Positions 45,518 to 54,657 of a stretch of DNA of 64,000 bases are shown in pieces. Every line of letters begins with the position of its first letter. The first letter of the stretch is position 1. The notes below the pieces were generated by a model. The model did not search any database, had not been told where the DNA came from, and saw nothing but the letters and a program-made list of their open reading frames with translations. This stretch comes from Ralstonia sp. UBA689 (GTDB lineage Bacteria; Pseudomonadota; Gammaproteobacteria; Burkholderiales; Burkholderiaceae): assembly GCF_002298975.1 (NCBI RefSeq), contig NZ_DBMV01000011.1, positions 186,001-250,000 on the forward strand. Direction: 5' to 3'. A program made the position numbers and the translations under genes.

Positions 45518-47095
45518 TCAATCCACCGCGTGCGCGGTCGACACCTTGCCGCGCAGAGCCTTCTCTTCCAGCCGCACGAGCAGCAACGGCGAAACCACCG
45601 AAACCGCTGCCGCAAAGAAGAACAGATGCCGGAACGCGCTCTCGCCCGCGCGTTGCAGCGTCTGCGCATCGGCGCTGTTGCTTGCGAGCGCCGCGTGAAA
45701 CAGGTCCATCAGCAAATCTCCGCCGGCCGCGACCTGTGCTTCGGGGGCCGCCTGGCGCAGCAGCGCAATCAGCACCGACGTCAGCACCGCCACGCCCACC
45801 GCACCGCCCAGCAGGCGCGAGAATGCGGTCAGCGCCGTTGCCAGCCCCATCGTGTGCGGCGGCACGGCGTTCTGCGTGGCCACCAGCCCGGTCGGAAACT
45901 GCACGCCAATCGCTAGGCCAAGCACAATCATCGCCAGGGTCAGCGCCCAGACGTTGCGCGGGTCCAGCAGGCCCAGCGCGACAATGGCAAACGGCACCAC
46001 GCAGGCGCCACCCACCATCAGCGGCTTGTAGCGGCCGCTGTGCGTCATCCACTTGCCGGCCACGAACGCGCCGAACGGAATCGACAGCGTCAGCGGCACC
46101 AGACGCAGCGCGGCGGCATCGGGGCTGGCGCCGGCCACCATCTGGAAGCGCAGTGGCATCAGCACCGACGTGGCAATCAGTTGGAAGAAGCACAGGAACA
46201 GTGCCAGGCAGCAGATCGTGACCGTGCGCACGCGGAACATCGACAGCGGAATGATTGGCTCGGCCGCGCGGTTCTCCTGCCAGACGAAGGCGCCCAGCAC
46301 TACCACCGCCCCCACCAGCAGGCCGAGGTTTTCGGGCTGCGTGAGCGGCACGCCCTGTCCCACGCGCGTGATCATCAGCAGCAGCGCCGTCAGGCCCACC
46401 GCAAACAGCACCACGCCCGGCACGTCGATGGGTCGGCGCTGGTGCGCCACCGGCAGATGCCGCAGCGTGCGGCGCACCACAACCAGCGCGAGGATGCCCA
46501 GCGGCAGGTTGATCCAGAAGATCCAGCGCCACGAAAGATAGTGCGTCAGGTATCCGCCGATCACGGGCCCGGCCAGGCTGGCCATGGCCCACATGCCGCT
46601 CACGTAGCCCTGGTAGCGGCCGCGCTCGCGTAGCGGCACCACGTCGGCAATGGTGGCCTGCGCCACCGAGATCAACCCGCCGCCGCCCAGGCCCTGCAGC
46701 ACGCGCGCGAACAGCAGCATCGGCATGCTGGTCGCCATGGCGCACGCCACCGAGGCCAGCACGAACAGCGCAATGGCCGTCGTCAGCATGGCACGGCGGC
46801 CATACAGGTCACTCAGCTTGCCGTAGATGGGCGTGACGACAGTGGAGGCCACCAGGTATGCCGACACCACCCACGCCATCAGCGCAAAACCGTTGAGTTC
46901 GCCAGCAATGACGGGCAGCGCCACCGCGACAATCGTTTGCTCCAATGCCCCCAGCAAGATGGCAAGCATCAGGCCGCCCATCACCACCATGACCGGAATC
47001 TCGGGTACCGGCGGCGTGCCGAGCGGGGCGGTCAACGAAGCAACGGCGGTATCCGGCTGAGGTGGCTCGATGCTGGGGCGGGAGGACATGGGCAT
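45518..47095 (-). CDS. MFS drug exporter, DHA2 (EmrB/QacA) family
   Basis: A 525-residue carrier with about 14 helices. Motif A is YGKLSDLYGRRAM after helix 2, and LEQTIVAVALPVIAGEL in helix 1 is the DHA2 signature. It expels hydrophobic drugs by proton antiport. A good ribosome site is lacking; ATG 47095 or 47089 are both possible. No EmrA-type adaptor is adjacent, so it may act alone. A LysR regulator gene follows upstream in the same direction, 84 bases away. Confidence 0.9.
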   Translation of the reverse strand: MPMSSRPSIEPPQPDTAVASLTAPLGTPPVPEIPVMVVMGGLMLAILLGALEQTIVAVALPVIAGELNGFALMAWVVSAYLVASTVVTPIYGKLSDLYGRRAMLTTAIALFVLASVACAMATSMPMLLFARVLQGLGGGGLISVAQATIADVVPLRERGRYQGYVSGMWAMASLAGPVIGGYLTHYLSWRWIFWINLPLGILALVVVRRTLRHLPVAHQRRPIDVPGVVLFAVGLTALLLMITRVGQGVPLTQPENLGLLVGAVVVLGAFVWQENRAAEPIIPLSMFRVRTVTICCLALFLCFFQLIATSVLMPLRFQMVAGASPDAAALRLVPLTLSIPFGAFVAGKWMTHSGRYKPLMVGGACVVPFAIVALGLLDPRNVWALTLAMIVLGLAIGVQFPTGLVATQNAVPPHTMGLATALTAFSRLLGGAVGVAVLTSVLIALLRQAAPEAQVAAGGDLLMDLFHAALASNSADAQTLQRAGESAFRHLFFFAAAVSVVSPLLLVRLEEKALRGKVSTAHAVD

Positions 47096-47179
47096 GCGCG
47101 CGAATGCCGTCACAGACATCCACACAAATGACTGAAGCGAAGCCGTCGATCATACGCCCGAATGGCAATCGTTGCAGAG

Positions 47180-48133
47180 TCAACGATCAGGCGGTGACTG
47201 CAGGATATCGTCATAGCACCCAGCGGCGACCTTCTCGGTGAGCGGGGGCAATTCGGCGGCCAGGAACTCGATGAACGCGCGCACCGCCGGCACCAACCCA
47301 CGCCGCGAGGGGAAGACGGCGTGAAACTGGTGCTTCGGTGGTTTGTGGTCGGGCAGCAGCCGGACGAGGCGGCCGTCGCGCAGACCTTCGGCACACAAGT
47401 TGTAGGGGAGCAGCCCGACGCCCACGCCGGCAATGGTGCTCTGGGTGAGCATGTGCAGATCATCGGTGGCCAGCACCGGCTGGCATTCGATGTCGACGGC
47501 CGCGCCGTCCGGCCCGGTCAAATGCCAGCGCGAGCGCTCGCCGGTGACGGCGCCCAGCCATAGCGCGGCGACTCCCTGCAACGACACCACCGTATCGAAG
47601 GGCCCATGCGCGGCCACAAATTCCGGGCTGGCCACCAGCACCTGCTGGCTCATGCCAAAGGTCCGCACGACCAGATTGGAATCGTCCAGCGTTGAGCGCA
47701 CGCGCAGCGCCACGTCATACCCCTCGCCGATCACGTCGACCCGCCGGTTGGTCACGTCCAGCTCCAGGCGTACATCCGGATGCGCGCGCAGAAAGCGCGG
47801 CACCACGGGCGCGAGGAACAGGTGCGCCACCCCAACCGGGCAACTCACGCGCAGGCGGCCGGAGGGTTTCTCGCCGGCGTGCTCGGCTACCTCGAAGGCG
47901 GCGCGCGCGGCCTGCGTCATGGTCTCGCAATGCGCGTAGAACGCCTGGCCGACATCCGTCACGTGCACCGCGCGCGTCGATCGCTGCAGCAGACGCACCC
48001 CAAGGCGCGCTTCCAGATCCGCCACGCGGCGGCTCACGCGCGACTTGGGAATCCCCAACGCCCTCGCGGCGGCGGAAAAGCTGCCGTTCGCCACCACGCT
48101 GGCAAACAGGACGAGGTCGTTCAGGTCTTCCAT
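47180..48133 (-). CDS. LysR-family transcriptional regulator
   Basis: A 317-residue regulator. The N-terminal winged helix is at about 1-60 (FASVVANGSFSAAARALGIPKSRVSRRVADLEARLGVRLLQRST), and the substrate-binding domain is at about 90-300. It diverges from the azoreductase gene. Such pairs, often with a quinone or electrophile signal, are common for azoR/ywrO-type genes. A perfect dyad in the shared region is a good operator candidate. Confidence 0.94.
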   Translation of the reverse strand: MEDLNDLVLFASVVANGSFSAAARALGIPKSRVSRRVADLEARLGVRLLQRSTRAVHVTDVGQAFYAHCETMTQAARAAFEVAEHAGEKPSGRLRVSCPVGVAHLFLAPVVPRFLRAHPDVRLELDVTNRRVDVIGEGYDVALRVRSTLDDSNLVVRTFGMSQQVLVASPEFVAAHGPFDTVVSLQGVAALWLGAVTGERSRWHLTGPDGAAVDIECQPVLATDDLHMLTQSTIAGVGVGLLPYNLCAEGLRDGRLVRLLPDHKPPKHQFHAVFPSRRGLVPAVRAFIEFLAAELPPLTEKVAAGCYDDILQSPPDR

Positions 48134-48219
48134 GGCGGCTCCCCAGAATGCGCATCGGCGGAAAGGTGCATTGTCTCATTCATAGAACGATCTGTGCCGA
48201 TTCGACCCACTACTGGAAC

Positions 48220-48247
48220 TTGCTGCACCGCACTATCTTTGCAGCAA
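48220..48247. promoter_or_regulatory. LysR-type operator candidate (perfect dyad)
   Basis: Arms TTGCTGCA (48220-48227) and TGCAGCAA (48240-48247) are separated by 12 bases, in the divergent region between the LysR and azoreductase genes. It contains the T-N-A symmetry usual for LysR sites. It lies 25 bases before the azoreductase ATG. Confidence 0.65.
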
Positions 48248-48272
48248 CCCACCTTTTTCTTGGAGAGACGCC

Positions 48273-48899
48273 ATGCAAGTCCTTCACCTCGATTCCAGCA
48301 TCCTCGGCGACGCCTCGGCCTCGCGCATCCTGACCGCCGCCATCGTCGACGAGCTGCGCCGCGAAAACCCGGAAGCCACCGTGGTCCGCCGCGACCTGTC
48401 GGTCGAAGCCATCCCCCACCTGGACGGCGCCATCGCTGCCGGCTTCCGCGCCACGGGCAGCAACGATTTTGACGACGCCACCCGCGCCGAGCACGCCCGC
48501 TCCGAAGCGCTGGTGAACGAGCTGCTCGCCAGCGACGTGATCGTGGTCGGCGCGCCGATGTACAACTTCTCGGTGCCCAGCCAGCTCAAGGCCTGGATCG
48601 ATCGCGTGGCGCAAGCCGGCCGCACGTTCAAGTACACGGAAAACGGCCCGGTCGGCCTGGCCGGCGGCAAGAAGGTCATCGTCGCTTCCACGCGCGGCGG
48701 CATGTATTCGGCCGGCCCAGCGGCAGCAATGGATTTCCAGGAAGCCTATCTGAAGACGGTGTTCGGCTTCTTCGGCATCACCGATGTGCAGTTCGTACGT
48801 GCGGAGCGCCTCGCGATGGGCGCCGACGCCCGTACGCAAGCGATGGAAGCCGCGCATGCTGCCATGCGTGATGTGGTGAACCAGGCCGTCGCAGCCTGA
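48273..48899 (+). CDS. azoR: FMN-dependent NADH-azoreductase
   Basis: A 208-residue flavodoxin-fold enzyme like E. coli AzoR (201). FMN-binding stretches are HLDSSILGDASASRIL, GAPMYNFSVPSQLKAWIDRV and STRGGMYS. It reduces azo compounds and quinones with NADH, and protects against thiol-reactive quinones. TTGGAGAGACGCC precedes ATG 48273. It is divergent from a LysR regulator gene and is followed by two hairpins. Confidence 0.95.
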   Translation: MQVLHLDSSILGDASASRILTAAIVDELRRENPEATVVRRDLSVEAIPHLDGAIAAGFRATGSNDFDDATRAEHARSEALVNELLASDVIVVGAPMYNFSVPSQLKAWIDRVAQAGRTFKYTENGPVGLAGGKKVIVASTRGGMYSAGPAAAMDFQEAYLKTVFGFFGITDVQFVRAERLAMGADARTQAMEAAHAAMRDVVNQAVAA

Positions 48900-48908
48900 G
48901 CAACGGCC

Positions 48909-48947
48909 AACCGGTGGGCGGCGCAACGGGACGCGCCGCCACCGGTT
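48909..48947 (+). terminator. Long GC-rich hairpin after azoR
   Basis: Arms AACCGGTGGGCGGCGC (48909-48924) and GCGCCGCCACCGGTT (48933-48947) pair over 15 bp with one bulged G. It starts 10 bases after the azoR stop. No T-run follows. Confidence 0.65.
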
Positions 48948-48961
48948 CGTGCAATACCTAG

Positions 48962-48993
48962 CGGGCGCCTGCAGCAATGCGGCGCCCGTTCTT
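48962..48993 (+). terminator. Second hairpin with T-rich tail after azoR
   Basis: An 8-bp stem CGGGCGCC / GGCGCCCG (48962-48969 and 48981-48988) is followed by TTCTTC. It is the more likely termination point of the azoR transcript. Confidence 0.7.
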
Positions 48994-49045
48994 CATAGGC
49001 AAATGGAAAGGAAAGCGACCGGCCGGCGGTCAGTCCTTCAACGTA

Positions 49046-49192
49046 TCACTCGTCGCGGTGCTCGCGCGCGTGGTGCATCGCTTGCAACACACGGCGAGCG
49101 CGCAGCTTGCGCCACATGACCGGCACAACAATCGCGGTGGCGATCAGGCACGGCACGATCCAAGCGATGGTGGATTCCAGAAAAGTCATCAT
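49046..49192 (-). CDS. Small single-helix membrane protein, 48 residues
   Basis: MMTFLESTIAWIVPCLIATAIVVPVMWRKLRARRVLQAMHHAREHRDE: one strongly hydrophobic helix is followed by a basic tail, so the C-terminus is probably cytoplasmic. GGGGGGAACG precedes ATG 49192. No family is recognised. The helix-plus-basic-tail pattern and the ribosome site support a real gene, but its small size leaves doubt. Confidence 0.55.
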   Translation of the reverse strand: MMTFLESTIAWIVPCLIATAIVVPVMWRKLRARRVLQAMHHAREHRDE

Positions 49193-49640
49193 GATGCGTT
49201 CCCCCCGACACATATTGCCGATGCGCGCGGCAACGGCGGCGCGCATCGCGTAGTCCCCGCAGGGCTTGATGCCCGTCATCGTCTTTTCGGGCGCCCTGAC
49301 ATCTCTGTATGAACGGCTATCGGCGCCAGACACTTGAATCTGAATGTCGAACGTTTGCCGTTTGTCAAATTTCCCGCCTACCTCGATGATCTGTCAATAG
49401 ATTGGCGACAAGTTTGTCGAACATTGTGGCGGTGCACCGACAGGCGGCGCACGCCAGCCACGCAATCCGTCCGCAAAGGTAACGGCAAATTACGGCCGCC
49501 GATGCGGGGCGTTGCAAAGGCGGCCCGGACTGCCCATTGCGGGCCTATGCGGCGCAGTTTTGCTTACAAACGGTAAAGCGCGGTTGCGAGGCCTTTCCAT
49601 ACAGTCGAGGCAAGTCCAACGACAACACCGGAGCCTCATC
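49193..49640. other. Intergenic region, about 450 bases
   Basis: No gene is supported. It contains the repeated 11-mer TGTCGAAC(G/A)TT at 49345-49355 and 49415-49425, and presumably the promoter of the small lipoprotein gene at 49641. Nothing else stands out. Confidence 0.5.
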
Positions 49641-49772
49641 ATGAAACGCACCCTCGCCTTGCTGATCCTTGCTGCCGCTGCCGCTTCCGCACTGAGCGCG
49701 TGCGTGGTGGTGCCGGCGGGTGGTTATTACTACGACCACCCGCACTATCGCCCGTATTACCGCGGCTATTGA
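49641..49772 (+). CDS. Small lipoprotein, Tyr/His-rich
   Basis: A 43-residue protein with a lipoprotein signal (MKRTLALLILAAAAASALSAC). The mature tail is short and rich in tyrosine, histidine and proline (YYYDHPHYRPYYRGY). GGAGCCTCATC precedes the ATG. Similar short, tyrosine-rich lipoproteins are frequent in beta-proteobacteria and have no known role. It might bind metal through the His/Tyr tail, but that is only a suggestion. Confidence 0.75.
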   Translation: MKRTLALLILAAAAASALSACVVVPAGGYYYDHPHYRPYYRGY

Positions 49773-49790
49773 TCGGCAGCGCGGCTGGTG

Positions 49791-50858
49791 TCAGTCGCCA
49801 GCGTCGGCGTTGCCGGTCTGATCGCTCTCGACCGGCGGATGCTGGGGCCGGCCTTCGGCAAAAGCCCGGCGGATCAACGCGCCGCACGCGGCGCTGCGTA
49901 TGTAGGCGCGCGGGGCGCGCGTCTCGCGCACGATCATGCCGTAGTGGCGCTTGTCGGCCGAGATCCACGGATAGAAGCCGAACGCGCCGGGTGAGCTGTA
50001 AGCGCCGTCACCGCCGGGCTGGTCTTCGATCCAGTAGTTGAGCGCGTAGTGCCATGGCTGCGCGGCCGGCGTGCTGACGGCGGTCGGGCAACTGCCGGGC
50101 TCAGTGCACACGGCGTGCTGGCCGAGCATCCTGCCGAGCAGGTATTCCCCGCGCAGGAGCCGGCGCAGGAACTGGCCATAGGCGGCGGGCGTGGCGATCA
50201 TGCCGCTGGCCGGCTCGGGAGCGAGGTAGCGGATACCGAGCGGGCTGTCGGCATCGCGCATGCCGGGGGTGTGGCCGAGTTCGCGATCGAGCTCGTCGGA
50301 GAGCGCCGCTGCGTCGGCATTGGCAAAGCCGAGGTCCATCAGCATTTTCTGGTCGTGACCGCCGTTGTAGCTGAACCGGCCGACGTGGCCGGGCGTGAAG
50401 GTGGCGTTGCGACCGCGATGGAAGCAGCTCTGCACGGTGTCATTGCGATTGCACAGGAGCGGATTGAGCGCGTCGTAGCCCGAGCGCATGGTGAGTGCCT
50501 CGACCTCCGCGGGCGTGAGCTTGCCGCGCTCGCGCTCAACCACGTAGGCGCCGAACACCCATTTGGAGGCGGACGCAAGCCGCACAGTCTTGTTGGCACC
50601 AATGCGCTGGCCCCGCTGCCCGCGCATCTGCACGCCGTTGGCGTCGCCGATCTCCCAGTAATAGTCACCCAGCCGCTGGCAATTGCTGGCGTGCGCCAAG
50701 GTCGACTCAACGGCAGCACGGCGTAGCGCAAGGCTGGGCTCCTGCCCCTGCGCCGCCATCGCGCCTGCGGCCGCCAATATGACCGCCAGCGCGGCAGCCG
50801 CGCGCGATCCAAACTTTGCCAACGCCCTCGGTTTCCGGGCGCGTCCTGCTTGCGTCAT
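49791..50858 (-). CDS. Periplasmic serine hydrolase (beta-lactamase/transpeptidase-like)
   Basis: A 355-residue exported protein with a signal peptide at about 15-40. The active-site motif S96-A-S-K99 (RLASASKW) follows the pattern SxxK of penicillin-binding proteins and class C beta-lactamases. Four or more cysteines suggest disulfides. The C-terminal part has WHYALNYW and FGFYPWISADKRHYGMI, which may correspond to the third motif. Substrate unknown; a peptidase or esterase is as likely as a beta-lactamase. ATG 50858 has AAGGA 14 bases upstream. Confidence 0.82.
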   Translation of the reverse strand: MTQAGRARKPRALAKFGSRAAAALAVILAAAGAMAAQGQEPSLALRRAAVESTLAHASNCQRLGDYYWEIGDANGVQMRGQRGQRIGANKTVRLASASKWVFGAYVVERERGKLTPAEVEALTMRSGYDALNPLLCNRNDTVQSCFHRGRNATFTPGHVGRFSYNGGHDQKMLMDLGFANADAAALSDELDRELGHTPGMRDADSPLGIRYLAPEPASGMIATPAAYGQFLRRLLRGEYLLGRMLGQHAVCTEPGSCPTAVSTPAAQPWHYALNYWIEDQPGGDGAYSSPGAFGFYPWISADKRHYGMIVRETRAPRAYIRSAACGALIRRAFAEGRPQHPPVESDQTGNADAGD

Positions 50859-51263
50859 GTCGATGTCCAAATCCTTGTGAGGCCTTGCGGCCGCCAGCAC
50901 TCTACCGCAGTGTCGAGGGTGTTTTCCATCTTGTGACACGTACACCACATCACAACGTGCGCGTCTGACCAAAGGCGCATGACTGTAGTCGTCCGGCCTT
51001 GCGAAAGCATTGGGGCGACGATCTCTAAGCGTTTGAAACGTAAGCGTTTGCGTATCCGATAATCGCCGCGTGATTTTCTGAAAATCGATTTTTCGATTCC
51101 CCCCCAATTTGTCCTAGACCTGCCAGCCATGAGCCAAATGGCGTAGAGAATTCATGCCAAGGTGCACTAGCGCTGCGCGTAGAGTGTCCTAGAATGCAAC
51201 CGAAGAAAAGCAGAATTAAATAAAATTAAATACGCAAGAAAACAAGGCTTTCGGGAGCAAGCC
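50859..51263. other. Intergenic region, about 400 bases
   Basis: No gene is supported. It separates divergent genes and so holds both promoters. Seen here are the direct repeat of TAAGCGTTTG (51026-51035, 51041-51050), a palindrome AAAATCGATTTT near 51080-51091, and an AT-rich run around 51213-51232 just before the small membrane protein gene. Confidence 0.5.
51026..51050. repeat. Tandem TAAGCGTTTG direct repeat
   Basis: The 10-mer TAAGCGTTTG occurs twice, 15 bp apart start to start, with spacer AAACG. It lies 168-192 bases upstream of the serine hydrolase ATG. It may be a regulator-binding site. Confidence 0.45.
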
Positions 51264-51470
51264 ATGGGAACAATCAAACGGGGAAGCGCAGGACTCTCAG
51301 CCCGCATGGGGTGGGAGCGTCACACTGCCGATTGGCAGGTGATCCCAACGCGGCGGCGCCTGTTTCAAACGACACGCGGGCCATCAGTCCGAATTCCACT
51401 TGTTTTGTTGTGGCTGCTCACGATTGCAATCGTGATCGGCGTCGGTCGTGTTTTTTGGCATCAACTGTAG
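51264..51470 (+). CDS. Small membrane protein, 68 residues
   Basis: A 68-residue basic N-terminal half is followed by one hydrophobic helix (IPLVLLWLLTIAIVIGVGRVFW). CGGGAGCAAGCC is a good ribosome site for ATG 51264. No family is recognised. The helix and the ribosome site argue for a real gene; the lower GC content just upstream is consistent with a promoter. Confidence 0.6.
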   Translation: MGTIKRGSAGLSARMGWERHTADWQVIPTRRRLFQTTRGPSVRIPLVLLWLLTIAIVIGVGRVFWHQL

Positions 51471-51760
51471 TGACCATAACGATGTCGAACAGGCTTCGAC
51501 ATCAAACAGGATGTGTACGGGGAAGGTCGCAGCGCGAGAGCAAAAACCGCAGTCAAACGCCGAATTGACAGACCGCATAACGGCACCGAGGGACAGTTCG
51601 ACCCGCTTCATGGGGTCCGTTGCAACCGGATCGATTCTGCATCCGGAGCAGCTTCTTCCCTCCGTTCGGCAACACGCTCCCGCATGTGATCACTGCGCCG
51701 CGCAAGCGGCATGTGGGGCACGCCGGCCAATCGGCGCGCTTGATCAATGGGGGGGGCATC

Positions 51761-52102
51761 ATGAACATCTCGTTCACCGGTAAGACTTTCAGGTCTGTAG
51801 GCGACCTGTTCTTTCAGGCCATCGTCGACGGCAAGGTCGTGAGCTGTTTCGTCACGTCCGAAGCCCTGTCGTTGTGCGATTGCGCACACCAAAAAGCCAC
51901 AGCCGAAGAGGTCTACCGCAACTATCGGGATTGGATCGAGCTGGCCGCGTCGGATTTGATCCGCGCGGGCGCGCTTGCGCCGGTCATCGTGCGCGGCCGC
52001 GACCTAGCCGCCTCGCGCGCATCACTGCCGCATGGCGGCGTGCCGGCGTATGACCTGGACCGCGTGCGTCAGTTGCGCCTGGTGCCGCGCTCATCGCGTT
52101 AA
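51761..52102 (+). CDS. DUF1488 family protein
   Basis: A 113-residue soluble protein. The start MNISFTGKTFRSVGDLFFQAIVDGKVVSCFVTSEAL is typical of DUF1488 (PF07369). A GGGGGGG tract lies 4 bases before ATG 51761 and serves as ribosome site. The function of the family is unknown. The last 30 residues (GGVPAYDLDRVRQLRLVPRSSR) extend beyond the usual domain. It is convergent with the acyl-CoA synthetase gene. Confidence 0.87.
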   Translation: MNISFTGKTFRSVGDLFFQAIVDGKVVSCFVTSEALSLCDCAHQKATAEEVYRNYRDWIELAASDLIRAGALAPVIVRGRDLAASRASLPHGGVPAYDLDRVRQLRLVPRSSR

Positions 52103-52186
52103 TCAGCAGTATTCGCGTCGGTGATTTCGAAACGTCGTGCGGCCCACCCGGGCCGCACTTCGTTCTGTGCCACGCCGGACGACGGC

Positions 52187-53875
52187 TCAATCGGCCGGGA
52201 AATCCTCTTCCCAATATTCCTGCAGGTTGCGGCCGGTCTCAGGACGCGCGGCTTCACGCAGGCGCAGCTCCACGCGCCGGATCTTGCCCGAGATGGTCTT
52301 GGGCAGATCGGCAAACTCGATACGGCGCACGCGCTTGTACGACGCCAGACGGTTGCGGCAGAACCGCAGGATGTCGCGCGCCAATTCAGGGGTGGCCTCG
52401 TGCCCGGCACGCAGCATGAGGAAAGCCTTGGGCACGGCCAGACGCACGGGGTCGGGGCTCGGCACGACGGCGGCCTCGGCGATCGCCGGGTGCTCGATCA
52501 GCACGCTCTCCAGTTCGAACGGGCTCACGCGATAGTCGGAGGCCTTGAAGACGTCGTCCGCGCGGCCGACGTAGGTGAGGTAGCCGCTGGCATCGCGCGC
52601 GGCAATGTCAGAGGTGTGGTACACGCCGCCCCGCATGGCCTCGGCGGTTTTATCGGCGTTGCCGGCATAGCCGTCCATCAGGCCTGTCGGTCGTGATTCC
52701 AATTCGATGCAGATCTCTCCTTCGTCGGCCTCGTTGCCGTCGGGGTCGCGCAGGGTGATGCGGTAGCCGGGCAGCGGCCTTCCCATTGAGCCCGGCTTGA
52801 CTGGCTGACCAGGGCTGTTGCCGATCTGGCAGGTGGTTTCGGTCTGGCCGTAGCCATCGCGAATGGTGATGCCCCAGGCCGCGCGTACACGCTCGATCGC
52901 TTCGGGGTTGAGCGGTTCGCCCGCGCCCACGAGTTCGCGCAGGGCGGGCTTCCAGGCGGCCAGGTCTTCCTGGATCAGCATGCGCCACACGGTGGGCGGC
53001 GCGCACAGCGTCGTCACCTTGGCGCGGCAGAGTACGTCCAGCACAGCCTTGGCCTCGAAGCGCGCGTAGTTGTAGATGAACACGGTGGCACCGGCATTCC
53101 ACGGCGCAAAGAAACAGCTCCACGCATGCTTGGCCCAGCCGGGCGAACTGATGTTCCAGTGCACGTCGCCTGGGCGCAGGCCGATCCAGTACAGCGTCGA
53201 GAGGTGTCCGACCGGGTAGCTCGCATGCGTGTGCATCACCAGCTTCGGCTTGGACGTGGTGCCGGAGGTGAAGTACAGCAGCAGCGGGTCGCTGGCCTGA
53301 GTAGGCACCTCGGGCGTGAACTCGGGCGAAGCGCCGTAGGCATCTTCAAAGCGGAACCAGCCGGCCGGGGTCTTGTCCGCCCCGACCACGATGCGCGTGA
53401 AGGTGCCGGATACGGCGTCGAGCTTGGCGCAGTCCGCCGCACCCGCCACCACGTGCCGCACCTCGCCCATGGCGATGCGCTCGCGCAGGTCTTCGGCCGT
53501 GAGCAAGGTGGTGGCCGGGATGATGACGGCGCCGATCTTGATGCTGGCGAGCATCACATCCCACAGGGCAGGCACGTTGCCGAGCATGAGCAGGATACGG
53601 TCACCACGCTGCACCCCAAGCGCACGCAGATGGTTGGCCACGCGCGCCGAGCGCTCGGCCATCTGCGCGAATGACAGGCGCGTCTCGTGGCCATGGTCGT
53701 CGAGCACCCACAGCGCAATGCCCTCGTTGCCGCGCGCCATGGTGTCGAAATAATCGAGTGCCCAGTTGAAGCGGTCCAGCACCGGCCACGCGAAATCGCG
53801 CGCGGCGGTGTCGTAGTCCTCACGATGCGCGAGCAGAAAGTCGCGGCACCGCAGGAAGGCGTCCAACGATGTCAT
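52187..53875 (-). CDS. Acyl-CoA synthetase (medium-chain / AMP-binding family)
   Basis: A 562-residue adenylate-forming enzyme. The P-loop is YFTSGTTSKPKLV at about 204-216; further motifs are YGQTETTCQIG and the C-terminal lysine motif KTISGKIRRVELR. Features such as GWAKHAWSCFFAPWNAGA resemble the ACSM medium-chain or benzoate-CoA-ligase-like group. It converts a carboxylic acid to its CoA ester. AGGAGACAGGC sets the start at 53875. It stands alone, so its pathway cannot be told. Confidence 0.92.
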   Translation of the reverse strand: MTSLDAFLRCRDFLLAHREDYDTAARDFAWPVLDRFNWALDYFDTMARGNEGIALWVLDDHGHETRLSFAQMAERSARVANHLRALGVQRGDRILLMLGNVPALWDVMLASIKIGAVIIPATTLLTAEDLRERIAMGEVRHVVAGAADCAKLDAVSGTFTRIVVGADKTPAGWFRFEDAYGASPEFTPEVPTQASDPLLLYFTSGTTSKPKLVMHTHASYPVGHLSTLYWIGLRPGDVHWNISSPGWAKHAWSCFFAPWNAGATVFIYNYARFEAKAVLDVLCRAKVTTLCAPPTVWRMLIQEDLAAWKPALRELVGAGEPLNPEAIERVRAAWGITIRDGYGQTETTCQIGNSPGQPVKPGSMGRPLPGYRITLRDPDGNEADEGEICIELESRPTGLMDGYAGNADKTAEAMRGGVYHTSDIAARDASGYLTYVGRADDVFKASDYRVSPFELESVLIEHPAIAEAAVVPSPDPVRLAVPKAFLMLRAGHEATPELARDILRFCRNRLASYKRVRRIEFADLPKTISGKIRRVELRLREAARPETGRNLQEYWEEDFPAD

Positions 53876-54006
53876 GCCTGTCTCCTGTCGTTTGACTACG
53901 CGCGCCTCGTTCGGGCGCGACGGAAACGCACCTGCAACTGACACTTATAGAAGGAAATACTCCGCCAGACCAACCCGGATTCACCCGGGGCAGCGTGCTT
54001 ATCGGC

Positions 54007-54516
54007 TCATTGCGAGCGCGGCGGAAGACGCAGCGAGCGGCCGCCGCCCAGGCTCAGCCACGCCCAGGCGCCAGCCGCAGCCACCGCGCCCAGCACGGCG
54101 ATCCACTGGGCGGTGACCAGCATCAGTTCGACCGTGCCGGACACCTCCGGCAGGATCTGCGGCCAGGCCGGCGTGAGCCAGCCGTCGGCACCGAACCAGG
54201 CGCCACGCCCAGCACCGGTGGCGAGTTCCACAGCCAACAGCGCCGCGTTGATGGCCGCGAACGCCATGCCACTGTGCGTGAGCACGCGGCTGAACACCGG
54301 CAACTCATGCAAGGGCTTGAGATATTGAATATGCCGCGTGAGCGACCACACACAGACGATCAGCAGGGCGATGCTGAGGGCCGCCATCGGCGCGGGGCTG
54401 CGCAGGCAGACACCCAGCGCGATCCATGCCAGCGCGTTGATCTCGTGGCGCCGATAGATGCGCAGCGCACGCGCAGCGTGCAGCAGGCCAATCGGGGGAA
54501 CACCGGCAGAAGCCAT
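54007..54516 (-). CDS. Integral membrane protein, 169 residues, unrecognised
   Basis: Four hydrophobic segments are visible (INALAWIALGVCL, PMAALSIALLIVCVWSL, GMAFAAINAALLAVELA, ELMLVTAQWIAVLGAVAAAGAWAWL). TGGAG seven bases before ATG 54516 (MASAGVPP) decides the start over ATG 54528. I do not recognise the family. It ends near, but is not overlapped by, neighbours, and has the same direction as the LysR gene upstream. Confidence 0.7.
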   Translation of the reverse strand: MASAGVPPIGLLHAARALRIYRRHEINALAWIALGVCLRSPAPMAALSIALLIVCVWSLTRHIQYLKPLHELPVFSRVLTHSGMAFAAINAALLAVELATGAGRGAWFGADGWLTPAWPQILPEVSGTVELMLVTAQWIAVLGAVAAAGAWAWLSLGGGRSLRLPPRSQ

Positions 54517-54657
54517 GATGCGCTCCATCAGCGGAAGATTGGTGCGGCGCCGCACGTCACGCCAGTGCGGCGACAACTGCTTGCAGTGTACCGACGGGCA
54601 TGCGGCCAAGCGAGTGCAAACCGCCTTCCTCCGCCGAATGACGGACACGCCGTTGGG

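Noticed and set aside
49334..49576. 80-residue plus-strand frame
   Set aside because: Begins at TTG without a ribosome site and shows no helix, signal or family.
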